The position numbers were made by a program, and so were the translations under genes. The notes below the pieces were generated by a model, which saw only the letters and a program-made list of their open reading frames with translations, was not told the DNA's origin and ran no database searches. This document shows positions 18,886 to 27,307 of a stretch of DNA of 39,402 nucleotides, one piece after another (the stretch's first letter is position 1; every line of letters begins with the position of its first letter). The DNA comes from Bacteroidales bacterium (GTDB lineage: Bacteria; Bacteroidota; Bacteroidia; Bacteroidales; UBA7960), in contig SKVR01000235.1 in NCBI GenBank assembly GCA_007129355.1, positions 1-39,402 of the forward strand. The letters are read 5' to 3'.

Positions 18886-20735
18886 ATTATAAAAGACCTA
18901 TGCAAAGGATTTTTTTGATATCAGCAATAATGTGGCTGTCAACAGCCTGGGCAACTGCCGATGATATTGAATTTACAGCCTCTGCACCTGCCAACGTGTC
19001 GGTAGGTGAAAGGTTTCGCATTACTTTTCAGGTGAATGCACAGCCTACAGACTTTTCGGCTCCTGATTTTGATGGGCTTCGTGTGCTATCGGGTCCCAGC
19101 CAGTCATCAAGCACATCTATGCAAGTTATCAATGGTCAAATGACACAAACCGTATCTGTATCATATACCTACATTCTTGAGGCTACCCGCGAAGGCAGAT
19201 TCACAATTCAGCCTGCAACTGCGCGGATTGACGGAACGTTGCAAAGATCTAATGATGTAACAATTAATGTGGGAGCAGCAACCACTCCCCCTCCATCTGC
19301 ATCACCCGACCAATCTGCCGCACAGCAAGACCCACAGGCTTCAGCACAGGACCTCTTTGTACGGGCCACTGCCAGCACTCTGAGTCCATTCCAGGGTGAG
19401 CAGGTTATAATTACCTACGAAATCCTGACCCGAGTGGGTATTAGTCAGTACTCCATTGATAAATTGCCTTCATACCGTGGTTTCTGGTCAGAAAACCTTA
19501 CCCAGCCCGGCCAGCCTCAGACACGCACACAGGTCATTAACGGTGAGACATATAGAGTTGCAGAAATCCGAAGAGTGGCACTTTTTGCCCAGAGAAGCGG
19601 AGAAATTACAGTAGAACCTATTGAGGTTAATATGGTTGTTAACCTTCCCGGTGACAGAAGAAGACAGAGTCTTTTTGATGAATTTTTCGGTGACTCACCT
19701 TTTGGTCAAAGAACTATCAGGCAAACCGTGAAATCCAATATACTTACTTTGAATGTAAAACCTTTACCTGTGCAAAATCGCCCCGTGGCTTTTACCGGAA
19801 TGGTAGGAACTGGTTTTGATGTAACTGCAAATATTTCTGCCACAGAACTTAATCCCAATGATGCAGCTAATCTGCGTGTTACAATTTCCGGTAATGGTAA
19901 TCTGCGTATGCTTGAAAAACCTGATTTCAATTTTCCAACAAACCTTGAGGTATTCGATCCCAATATTTCCGACAATATCAGAAATACGGTTTCAGGTATT
20001 GCAGGTTCCAGAAGCTTTGATTATCTGATGATTCCACGCACAGGCGGAGAGTTTGTAATACCACCATTTAACTTTGTTTATTTTGATCCTGCCCGCAATC
20101 AATATATCAGCCGGAATACACCGGAATTTGTTTTAAAGGTTGAAGGTGATCCCAGTCAACCAGGGACAGTACCGGGCAGTATTAGCCAGGAAAATATAAG
20201 ACTTCTGGGAACGGATATCAGATATATTCATTCCGGTCCCATAACCTTGTTTAATAAAGGCACTGTGTTTTATGGCAGCAGATTGTTTCAGATTCTGGTA
20301 CTTGCACCCTTTACTCTATTCCTGTTTTTCGTAATATACTGGCGTAATCATATCAAACTGCAGAGCAACCAGCAGCTTCTACGCAATAAAAAGGCCGAAA
20401 AACTGGCCCGCAAAAGACTGAAAAAAGCCAAAACATTCCTTGATAAAAAGCAGGAGAATGAATTTTATGATGAGATATTCAGGGCTTTATGGGGATACCT
20501 GTCAGACAAGCTCAGCATACCGGTTTCTATCCTTAACAAAGAAACGGTAGCAGGTGCTTTCAAATCACAAAAAGTACCGCAGGAGCTTTCTGAAAGCTTT
20601 ATCAATACTCTTAAGGATACCGAGTTTGCACGTTTTGCCCCGGGAGAGAAAGAGGACCGCATGGCCGAAATTTACAATAAAGCACTGCAAACTATTGTAA
20701 CCATAGAAAAGGACTTACGCAGCAAAAAGAAATAG
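18879..20735 (+). CDS. batD: BatD, aerotolerance membrane protein
   Basis: This 618-residue protein has a signal peptide, a large periplasmic region of repeated beta-sandwich domains beginning IEFTASAPANVSVGERFRIT, a transmembrane helix near residues 467-485 (ILVLAPFTLFLFFVIYW) and a basic cytoplasmic helical domain. The order matches BatD. Two starts are possible: the ATG at 18879, overlapping batC, and one at 18900 (MQRIFLIS), which gives a more compact signal peptide. I cannot choose between them from sequence alone. The periplasmic part is rich in Gln, Ser and Pro around residues 130-155. Confidence 0.9.
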   Translation: MVNYKRPMQRIFLISAIMWLSTAWATADDIEFTASAPANVSVGERFRITFQVNAQPTDFSAPDFDGLRVLSGPSQSSSTSMQVINGQMTQTVSVSYTYILEATREGRFTIQPATARIDGTLQRSNDVTINVGAATTPPPSASPDQSAAQQDPQASAQDLFVRATASTLSPFQGEQVIITYEILTRVGISQYSIDKLPSYRGFWSENLTQPGQPQTRTQVINGETYRVAEIRRVALFAQRSGEITVEPIEVNMVVNLPGDRRRQSLFDEFFGDSPFGQRTIRQTVKSNILTLNVKPLPVQNRPVAFTGMVGTGFDVTANISATELNPNDAANLRVTISGNGNLRMLEKPDFNFPTNLEVFDPNISDNIRNTVSGIAGSRSFDYLMIPRTGGEFVIPPFNFVYFDPARNQYISRNTPEFVLKVEGDPSQPGTVPGSISQENIRLLGTDIRYIHSGPITLFNKGTVFYGSRLFQILVLAPFTLFLFFVIYWRNHIKLQSNQQLLRNKKAEKLARKRLKKAKTFLDKKQENEFYDEIFRALWGYLSDKLSIPVSILNKETVAGAFKSQKVPQELSESFINTLKDTEFARFAPGEKEDRMAEIYNKALQTIVTIEKDLRSKKK

Positions 20736-20741
20736 AAAAAC

Positions 20742-21494
20742 ATGAGAAGACTGGTGATTTTGATATTTATTCTTGGGAGTTTCTCTGTTTTTTCCCAAAA
20801 TCCGGATGATCTGACCAAGGAAGCCAATGAAGCTTATTCCAGAAGTGAATATTCACACGCTATTGAACTTTATGAACAGGTACTTGCGCTTGACCTTGAA
20901 GCACCTGAGCTGTATTACAATCTGGGTAATGCATACTTTAAAAACAACCTTATCGGAAGAGCCGTTCTAAATTATGAACGTGCCATCAGACTTGATCCAT
21001 CCAACGAAAATATCATCCATAACCTAAATGTTGCCCGAAGCAGGCTTATTGACAAGGTTGAACAACGTCCCCTTTTGTTTTATGAGACATGGTGGCGAAA
21101 TACATACATGCTGCAATCGGCATCAGGCTGGGGCATTACAGCAGTTATAATTCTGTTTTTCTTTCTTTCGGTAACTTCCGTTTATTTATTTTCCCGTACC
21201 AGGGGTGTGAAAATGACAGCATTTTATACAGGTATTTTCTTATTGTTACTTACAGGTTTGTCATTCATTTTTGCACAAAAGCAATACAACAGGCTTTCTG
21301 CCGAGAATGAAGCTATCATCATGAGTCCAAGGGTTTCTGCTAAAAGTTCTCCATCTCAGCAAAGCCCCGACCTTTTTCTTGTGCATGAAGGAACAAGGGT
21401 ATATATACGAAACAGTATTGGCGAATGGGTTGAGATCGGACTTACAGATGGCAACGTAGGTTGGATAAAAAAAGAAACACTCGAAGTGATTTAG
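20742..21494 (+). CDS. batE: BatE, TPR and SH3-domain membrane protein
   Basis: This 250-residue protein has a signal peptide (ending SVFSQ) and two TPR units (about residues 24-100, with LYYNLGNAYFKNNLIGRAVL). Two closely spaced transmembrane helices follow (about 130-150 and 160-178). The C-terminal bacterial SH3-like domain (about 185-250) ends DGNVGWIKKETLEVI. This combination is typical of BatE, the last gene of the bat cluster. It starts 6 bp after batD. The next gene begins 63 bp later and encodes an unrelated transporter, so the operon may end here, although I see no strong terminator. Confidence 0.88.
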   Translation: MRRLVILIFILGSFSVFSQNPDDLTKEANEAYSRSEYSHAIELYEQVLALDLEAPELYYNLGNAYFKNNLIGRAVLNYERAIRLDPSNENIIHNLNVARSRLIDKVEQRPLLFYETWWRNTYMLQSASGWGITAVIILFFFLSVTSVYLFSRTRGVKMTAFYTGIFLLLLTGLSFIFAQKQYNRLSAENEAIIMSPRVSAKSSPSQQSPDLFLVHEGTRVYIRNSIGEWVEIGLTDGNVGWIKKETLEVI

Positions 21495-21557
21495 TTTTCA
21501 GATTAGCGGAAATATTGTTTATTTTAGATTTTCGTTTTGAAATAAGATCACTCTGCT

Positions 21558-23078
21558 ATGGAAGATGTTCAATCCTTTGTTTTGCATGTTGACAATTACG
21601 CTTTGAGCGCTTTCATAGGTTATTTGATACTGATCCTTCTGGTAGGTGTGCTTGCAGCGCGTTTTTCATCACAAGGGATCAGTAATTTTTTTATTGGCGG
21701 TCGTAAAATGAGTATGCTGGTGGTTGCTTTTTCTGCAGTAGTAAGCGGAAGAAGTGCCTGGTTGTTGCTGGGTTTTACCGGAATGGCTTATACCATGGGG
21801 TTATCAGCCTTATGGGCTGCAGCCGGATATATCATTGCAGAATTTTTTTTATTCTTCTATTATGCTCCTCGTATAAGAAGATTCAGTGAAAACCGTGATT
21901 GTATAACTATCCCTGATTTCTTTGAAGAACGATTCGGAGACAAATCAGGCACTATCAGAACAGTTGTTGCCATTATCATTATAATCTTTATGCTGGCATA
22001 CGTTTCAGCCCAATTTGTTGCTGGGGGTAAAACCTTCAGCGCCAGCTTCCAGATGACACAAACCCAGGGACTTTTGCTTACTGCCATAATCATTCTTTTT
22101 TATACCGTAGTAGGTGGTTTTCTGGCAGTAAGTATTACTGATACCATACAGGGATTTATCATGATCATTGCCCTGGTTGTATTACCAATTATTGGCATTA
22201 TGCACATTGGCGGTTTCGGAGCCTTTTATGAGCAGGCTTCTGCCATACCTTATTCAGGAGGAAGTTTTACGGGTGCTTTTGCACTCTCCGCCGGCGCGCT
22301 GATAGGTTTTTTGGGAATCGGACTGGGATCAGTCGGTAACCCGCACATCATAGCACGTTATATGTCAATTAAAAACCCATCACGTCTGAAAATGACTGCA
22401 ATCGTGGGTACATCGGCCAATATCCTCATGGCATCGGGTGCATTGCTTACCGGTATGGTTGGGCGAATTTATTTTCCTGATGTAACCCTGCTGCCCGCCG
22501 GCGATCCGGAAAATCTTTACCCTACCCTGGCCAGCGATCATCTCCACCCCATTATGTTTGGTGTGGTCATTGCATCTATTTTTGCTGCAATTATGTCAAC
22601 AGCCGACTCCCAGCTTCTGGTCGCAGCTTCTGCTCTGGTGAGGGATATTTATGAAAAGATAATATACAGAGAAAAAGAAATTAGCCAGCAGAGGCTTGTA
22701 TGGATCAGCCGCTGGTTTGTTGTACTTCTGGTAATTGCAGCCCTTTTGCTTGGTTTTGTGGCCGAGCAGCTTGTTTTCTGGCTTGTGCTGTTTGCATGGG
22801 CGGGTTTGGGCGCTGCATTTGGCCCAACGTCCATACTTGCTTTATATTGGCGAGGTGTTACAAAGGTGGGAGTAATTTCCGGAATTATTACAGGAGCCCT
22901 TACCGTTATTATCTGGAACAGGGTTGATTATCTGAAAGATATGATTTACGAACTGGTTCCTGCATTTGCCCTTGCTTTTCTGGTAACATGGTTGGTGAGC
23001 CTTCACACAAAAAAAGCTGAAAACAACGATGAAATTTTTAATCAAATTATTAACCATAATCAAAAACGAGAATTATGA
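21558..23078 (+). CDS. PutP-like sodium/solute symporter
   Basis: This 506-residue, strongly hydrophobic protein has about 13 transmembrane helices and belongs to the SSS family. Features shared with the PutP branch are SGRSAWLLLGFTGMAYTMG in the second helix region and FAAIMSTADSQLLVAASAL near residue 345. The latter carries the Ser/Thr residues of the Na+ site and is followed by VRDIY. It imports a solute with Na+; proline or another amino acid is likely, but the substrate is not provable from sequence. Its stop codon overlaps the ATG of the next gene (ATGA, 23075-23078), so the two are co-translated. Confidence 0.9.
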   Translation: MEDVQSFVLHVDNYALSAFIGYLILILLVGVLAARFSSQGISNFFIGGRKMSMLVVAFSAVVSGRSAWLLLGFTGMAYTMGLSALWAAAGYIIAEFFLFFYYAPRIRRFSENRDCITIPDFFEERFGDKSGTIRTVVAIIIIIFMLAYVSAQFVAGGKTFSASFQMTQTQGLLLTAIIILFYTVVGGFLAVSITDTIQGFIMIIALVVLPIIGIMHIGGFGAFYEQASAIPYSGGSFTGAFALSAGALIGFLGIGLGSVGNPHIIARYMSIKNPSRLKMTAIVGTSANILMASGALLTGMVGRIYFPDVTLLPAGDPENLYPTLASDHLHPIMFGVVIASIFAAIMSTADSQLLVAASALVRDIYEKIIYREKEISQQRLVWISRWFVVLLVIAALLLGFVAEQLVFWLVLFAWAGLGAAFGPTSILALYWRGVTKVGVISGIITGALTVIIWNRVDYLKDMIYELVPAFALAFLVTWLVSLHTKKAENNDEIFNQIINHNQKREL

Positions 23079-24178
23079 AAAAAATCTGGATTATATTAAT
23101 GGCTTTAGCAGTTTTTGCCTGTAAGCCTGCACCAAAAGAATCTTTTACAATTACCGGAACAGTTCAAGGTCTTGATGAAGGTAAAGTATATCTTCAGGAC
23201 AGGATTGACGGATTGATGGTGAATATTGATTCTGCTGAGATAAGTAACGGGATATTTCAACTGACTGGAGAGTTAGAACATCCTGAACTGTTTTATCTTA
23301 ATATTGATGGTGTAGCGAGCCGGCTTGCCATATTCGTTGAGAATTCTCCTATGGAAGTATTTGTGGATGCTGAAAGTCCATCTCAATTTACCGTAACAGG
23401 TTCAAGAGCACACGATATTTTCAAAGGGCTTGATGAAGTAACTGTACCTTTTGATGAAAGAATCAGATTTGATCAGCAGGAAGTCCAGCAGGCTGTAAGG
23501 GAAGATAATGATATTTTAGCTGATCAATTGAGAGAAAGATCTGCAGAAACAGAGAGACTCAGAAGAGAAGCCATCATTGATTATGTGGGTCAATTTCCGG
23601 AGCATCCTGCAGCTGTTTATATTGCCATTCGTCAATTAAGCCATGGTCTGGACCATGAAGAACTCGGTAAGATACTTTCTGTTTTCAGCCCGGAACTTCA
23701 GGGTTCAAGATATTATGACGATCTTCAGAAAAGAGTTGTTGATCTGGAAAGGGTTGCCATTGGCAATCCCGCTCCTGACTTTACGCTGGAAGATGTTGAT
23801 GGAAATGATATTTCTTTGTCAGACTTTGAAGGACGGTATGTCCTTTTGAGTTTCTGGGCTTCCTGGTGTCCTTACTGCCGTGTTGAGAATCCTAATCTGG
23901 TAAAAGCCTATGAAGAACTGGCATCTGATGATTTTGAAATCCTGGGAATTTCGCTGGACAGAAATCGCGATGCATGGCTTAAGGGCATTGAAGAAGATGG
24001 TTTGAAATGGCCGCAACTCAGTGATCTTGAAGGTTGGCGAAGCGGACCTGCTGGATTATACGTAGTGCGAAGTATACCTCAGAATGTACTTGTGGGTCCT
24101 GATGGAACAATTATTGCCAGGAATTTAAAATACAGTGAATTACAGGAGTTAATTCCAAGATTACTTCAGCCCGTATAG
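23075..24178 (+). CDS. TlpA-type thiol-disulfide oxidoreductase lipoprotein with DUF4369 domain
   Basis: This 367-residue protein begins with a lipobox LAVFAC (Cys16), so it is membrane-anchored outside the cytoplasm. An N-terminal beta-rich DUF4369 domain (about 22-120, starting FTITGTVQGLDEGKVYLQDR) is joined by a charged helical linker to a thioredoxin-fold AhpC/TSA-like domain. The active site is FWASWCPYC with Cys265 and Cys268, and the cis-Pro follows in RSIPQNVLV. Such proteins reduce or exchange disulfides in exported proteins. It overlaps the upstream symporter gene by 4 bp. Confidence 0.9.
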   Translation: MKKIWIILMALAVFACKPAPKESFTITGTVQGLDEGKVYLQDRIDGLMVNIDSAEISNGIFQLTGELEHPELFYLNIDGVASRLAIFVENSPMEVFVDAESPSQFTVTGSRAHDIFKGLDEVTVPFDERIRFDQQEVQQAVREDNDILADQLRERSAETERLRREAIIDYVGQFPEHPAAVYIAIRQLSHGLDHEELGKILSVFSPELQGSRYYDDLQKRVVDLERVAIGNPAPDFTLEDVDGNDISLSDFEGRYVLLSFWASWCPYCRVENPNLVKAYEELASDDFEILGISLDRNRDAWLKGIEEDGLKWPQLSDLEGWRSGPAGLYVVRSIPQNVLVGPDGTIIARNLKYSELQELIPRLLQPV

Positions 24179-24201
24179 TGCGCTTGCCTGACTGAAGAAT
24201 T

Positions 24202-25431
24202 TCAGAAAGAATACCTTGCCATCAAAATAATATGATTGTTGATGGCCGGATCCATGGATGCCGAGGGTTTGCCATAAGCGTCAAACTCTTCGGCATACAC
24301 GGCACTATAAAAGGAGTACTCCACACCAAAACTCAGATTGTTGGAATAATAAATTAGCCTTGGAGATATGCGAAACAAGTAGTGTAAATCATCGTATCGC
24401 GCCAAACCCGGTATGGGAATAAACAAGTCTTTGGCTCCCAGGTTTTCGGTGTAACCGGCAAAAATCCCCCATTGTAAAATCTTATTACTAGATTCTATAT
24501 CTGTCCATAAGGATAAAGTCCTGAGGTTCGTATAGTCGTAATCACCGTCCCAGTCAAAGTCTTCGGGAGTTCCCCTGGCGCCATAGCCGCCAATCATTAC
24601 AAAATGACTAAGATTTTCACCATATATTCCTTCCAGTTTTAAAGTGAACTTCTCATTTTTGAGCCTTGAAAATGCCTGAAGATTATAAGCACCAACATTT
24701 TTACTTGTTGCTTCTCCCCCATTCGTTATATCCCTGGGCGACAAAAACTTATACCCTGCAGTTACTCCAAAAAGAAAATCAGATGCATTTCCGAAACGCA
24801 ATTGTAAAACCGATTCGGGCAAACCCGACTCCCGTTGCTGGTCATTGGGGCCTGCGCTGCTATGATAGCCATGTACAAGAAAAGAAACTGATGCAGAAAT
24901 ATCAGGATTCAAATCTTGTGTTACACGAAGTTGTGGTGAACGGTTTAACGGATGAAAAGGAACTGCTGCAGCAAATGAAATGGTATTTGGGAAGCAGTCC
25001 AGCACAAATGCCGGGTGAAAGGTATTTCCAAGAAGGAGTTCGGTTGTCTCCCAGTTCATGCGAATAAAAGCCTGGCGGAGCCTTAACATCCTTACCAGAT
25101 CCTGCCGCGTACCAAAAAAATCTGCTTCAATCCTTCCCGTAGTTTTCGCACCCAATGCATCCGGACCTTTTACATCCATCCCTACACGGGAATGGACTGA
25201 GAGCATATTAAACTTAGTTCTTTTGTTGATGTCATTGCCATGAATATCAAATTCAGGCCGTTTGGGGAAGAGATAAAGCTCACCGTCCCTGGTGTCAAGT
25301 GAACGATATGTGTCGTATATTATTTCGTAACTGATATAACCATAAGGTTTGATTTGAATAGGATTTTCATCTGCAATTGCCAATGATTTCCACAACAGGA
25401 ATATCAGTATTAAGACAGGTAACTTACTCAT
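24202..25431 (-). CDS. Outer-membrane beta-barrel (porin-like) protein
   Basis: This 409-residue protein has a signal peptide (ending AIAD) and then alternating amphipathic strands typical of a beta-barrel (for example YGYISYEIIYDTYRSL). It finishes with a strand ending ARYSF, whose terminal Phe is the outer-membrane assembly signal. No plug or other domain is visible. The substrate is unknown; a porin or channel role is the most that can be said. It converges with the TlpA gene, only 23 bp between stop codons. A -7 element lies upstream (25455-25462). Confidence 0.75.
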   Translation of the reverse strand: MSKLPVLILIFLLWKSLAIADENPIQIKPYGYISYEIIYDTYRSLDTRDGELYLFPKRPEFDIHGNDINKRTKFNMLSVHSRVGMDVKGPDALGAKTTGRIEADFFGTRQDLVRMLRLRQAFIRMNWETTELLLGNTFHPAFVLDCFPNTISFAAAVPFHPLNRSPQLRVTQDLNPDISASVSFLVHGYHSSAGPNDQQRESGLPESVLQLRFGNASDFLFGVTAGYKFLSPRDITNGGEATSKNVGAYNLQAFSRLKNEKFTLKLEGIYGENLSHFVMIGGYGARGTPEDFDWDGDYDYTNLRTLSLWTDIESSNKILQWGIFAGYTENLGAKDLFIPIPGLARYDDLHYLFRISPRLIYYSNNLSFGVEYSFYSAVYAEEFDAYGKPSASMDPAINNHIILMARYSF

Positions 25432-25454
25432 AACGATAGCTGCGATTTAAGCGG

Positions 25455-25462
25455 CAAAGGTA
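25455..25462 (-). promoter_or_regulatory. Candidate -7 element for the beta-barrel gene
   Basis: The minus strand reads TACCTTTG, an exact TAnnTTTG match 23 bp upstream of the ATG at 25431. There is no clear -33 element. Confidence 0.4.
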
Positions 25463-25488
25463 TATAATTTAGGGCAAGCTGTTATATA

Positions 25489-25514
25489 AAAAAGCCCGTC
25501 AATGCGGGCTTTTT
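25489..25514 (-). terminator. Rho-independent terminator of the CpxP/Spy-like gene
   Basis: AAAAAGCCCG (25489-25498) and CGGGCTTTTT (25505-25514) form a perfect 10-bp stem with a 6-nt loop. On the minus strand the stem runs into a T-run directly after the gene at 25547, and it separates that gene from the beta-barrel gene. Confidence 0.9.
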
Positions 25515-25546
25515 CTTAAAGCAATAACTAATGAAGGAAATAGATA

Positions 25547-26047
25547 CTACCTTCTCCTTCCACGGGGATCAGTATCCTGGAAACGTCCCTGGCCGCGGCC
25601 TGCATCGCCTCTTCGGGTGTTTCTCTGTTCAAAGCGCGGGCGGTTACCAGTGCGGCTGTCAAAGTAAACTCTCTGATCAGGTGTAAGAACTTCTCTGATG
25701 CTTTGGTGATGAGCAGTATTGGCCTTCATATGTTCGGCTCTGAGACTGGCCATTTGATCAATAACCCGATCAATTTCTGCCATGTTGGGATTTTCAGCCA
25801 ACCTCAATGATCTTTGGCGGGCTCTGAGTTCATCCATCTGTGCGCGATGTGCGGTGGTCTGGTTAATGCGCTCGGTTCGGAATGCCTTAATTTTTGCTTC
25901 CTGTTCCTTTGTTAGTTCCGGAATGTTCAGACATGCTCCTGCACCATCCTGATTGCCACGTGGCCCTCTTTGGCCAAATGCATCAATATTCAGTGCAAAA
26001 AACAGAACCAGTGCAATTGCTAAAAAATTTCTTGCTTTCATAATCAT
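25547..26047 (-). CDS. CpxP/Spy-like periplasmic protein (LTXXQ family)
   Basis: This protein of about 166 residues is exported (hydrophobic segment FLAIALVLFFALNIDAFGQ). It is then helical, with two LTxxQ motifs (LTKEQEAKI and LTPDQRVYF) framing Arg-, Glu- and Met-rich helices. It ends in a very basic Arg/Gly-rich tail (about the last 35 residues). CpxP/Spy proteins sense or chaperone misfolded envelope proteins, and some bind metals. The frame extends one codon further to a TTG at 26050, but an ATG at 26047 or 26041 (MKAR) is a more likely start. A one-mismatch -7 box (AACCTTTG, 26102-26109, minus strand) lies about 55 bp upstream. The gene ends at a strong terminator. Confidence 0.8.
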   Translation of the reverse strand: MIMKARNFLAIALVLFFALNIDAFGQRGPRGNQDGAGACLNIPELTKEQEAKIKAFRTERINQTTAHRAQMDELRARQRSLRLAENPNMAEIDRVIDQMASLRAEHMKANTAHHQSIREVLTPDQRVYFDSRTGNRPRFEQRNTRRGDAGRGQGRFQDTDPRGRRR

Positions 26048-26255
26048 CAAAATTTAAAGGGTTTATTAATATGATTTTGGTACTTTGATGAAAAAAAAGC
26101 GCAAAGGTTTAAAAGGGGATGTAAATTTTTTGGGAATTATTAAACTGGCTTAATGCAAAAAGTTCAATAAGTGAAAATAGATTGTATCAATAGTGCTGAC
26201 AAAAATGCTCCGGAGTTCTGAACCCCTGGAGATTTTGCAACAGGTATTAATGATA

Positions 26256-26666
26256 TTAATAGGGTTCTTTAATAAACTTTTCCAGGGTTTGACCTTCAAA
26301 ATAGGATTTAAACTGGTCGGTAACACTTTTTACCATTCCTCCCAACAAACATTTATCGAAAGGACATATTTTCCGGTCTAAGGGACATTCCGGTGTTTCA
26401 ATCTTACCTTCTATTGCCTGATATACGTCAAGAATGGTTATTTCAGAAGGATGTACATTAAGTACAAAGCCGCCACTGGGTCCGCGAACGGATTTCAGGT
26501 AGTTATATTTTACCAGTTGTTGCAACACCTTTGCAAGGTGATTTCGTGATGCTCCCATTTCCTGGGAGAGTATATTTACATTGATATGAGTATCAGATTT
26601 TGCTATGAGTACCATAGCATGTATAGCCAGAGACGCAGCTTCAGATAAATGAACAATTTTAGCCAT
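26256..26666 (-). CDS. Rrf2-family regulator with three-cysteine Fe-S motif
   Basis: This 136-residue winged-helix protein has the Rrf2 DNA-binding region with MGASRNHLAKVLQQLVKYNYL (38-58) and RGPSGGFVL (61-69). The ligand region carries Cys94, Cys101 and Cys106 (C-x6-C-x4-C), the spacing type that holds an Fe-S cluster in IscR and NsrR relatives. It is the last gene of the hydG transcription unit, 53 bp after the second TM1266-like gene. It may tune hydrogenase maturation to Fe-S status, NO or O2; target and ligand are not shown by the sequence. Confidence 0.9.
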   Translation of the reverse strand: MAKIVHLSEAASLAIHAMVLIAKSDTHINVNILSQEMGASRNHLAKVLQQLVKYNYLKSVRGPSGGFVLNVHPSEITILDVYQAIEGKIETPECPLDRKICPFDKCLLGGMVKSVTDQFKSYFEGQTLEKFIKEPY

Positions 26667-26719
26667 TGCAGTTGAATAAGATATAAAATAAATTAGATTT
26701 TATTAATGTGTTAACCCTT

Positions 26720-26971
26720 TTAAAAAGTCATTTTCCGGACTGCAACCCCATCCATAGTAAGGAGTTCATTTTCGAGTCGTCCGCACTCTTCCATATCTCC
26801 CATAAGTTCAAGGATAATAAGACCAGCTTCACCGGCTTCAGGAATATCCAGTTCATTTAATCCAAGGCGTGTTTTAATACTACACCCGTATTTGGTAAAA
26901 ATTTCCTGCAAACGGGTTGCATGCTTTTCCTTTTCTTTTACCATTACACCTAAAATCACGAGTTGATCCAT
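26720..26971 (-). CDS. TM1266-family putative hydrogenase-system regulator, copy 2
   Basis: This 83-residue protein has an ACT-like beta-alpha-beta pattern: VILGVMVKEKEKHATRLQEI, then KYGCSIKTRLGLNEL, then a GLIILELMGD strand and a final VAVRKMTF strand. It matches the TM1266 family of small proteins found beside [FeFe]-hydrogenase maturation genes and proposed to be regulators. It is a clear paralogue of the next gene upstream (86 residues); both share IxTRLGxxEL. It has a Cys at position 30 in KYGCS that the paralogue lacks. The gap to its paralogue is 41 bp. Confidence 0.85.
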   Translation of the reverse strand: MDQLVILGVMVKEKEKHATRLQEIFTKYGCSIKTRLGLNELDIPEAGEAGLIILELMGDMEECGRLENELLTMDGVAVRKMTF

Positions 26972-27012
26972 GATAATTTGATTAAGTTTATTAATCTTTT
27001 TATTTAAAATGT

Positions 27013-27273
27013 TCAGGAGTTTTTAAATTTCATGATTTGAACTTCTACTCCACCAATATCTTCCAGCTCCTTCTGGAGCTTATCCCAAATGGTTTGATCG
27101 CCCTGTAGAACTAAAAGTATTGTGCCTACCCTGCTGCATACATCTCTTGAAAGTTCATGAAATCCGAGTCTTGTCCGGATGGCTGCTGCATATTTGCTGA
27201 GTACTTCCTGGGTTTTACCGGCTTCTTTTATACGGTCGTAAACCATGATTCCCATTATTCTTGACTGATGCAT
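27013..27273 (-). CDS. TM1266-family putative hydrogenase-system regulator, copy 1
   Basis: This 86-residue protein has the same fold pattern as its downstream neighbour: SRIMGIMVYDRIKEAGKTQE, KYAAAIRTRLGFHEL, a GTILLVLQGD strand and VEVQIMKFKNS. The TM1266 family is restricted largely to organisms with [FeFe]-hydrogenases and sits beside hydE, hydF or hydG. No DNA-binding domain is visible, so it may act through a partner or bind a small ligand or metal. It lies 34 bp after hydG. Confidence 0.85.
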   Translation of the reverse strand: MHQSRIMGIMVYDRIKEAGKTQEVLSKYAAAIRTRLGFHELSRDVCSRVGTILLVLQGDQTIWDKLQKELEDIGGVEVQIMKFKNS

Positions 27274-27307
27274 ACCCGAAATATTTTGTGAATATTATCT
27301 ATTATTT

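Noticed and set aside
24192-24205. Small hairpin CTGAA-N4-TTCAG between convergent genes as a terminator
   Set aside because: A 5-bp stem with no T-run is too weak, and it overlaps a stop codon.
26051-26255. Possible small RNA or gene after the Rrf2 gene
   Set aside because: No stable hairpin with a T-run, no promoter match of quality and no convincing frame were seen.
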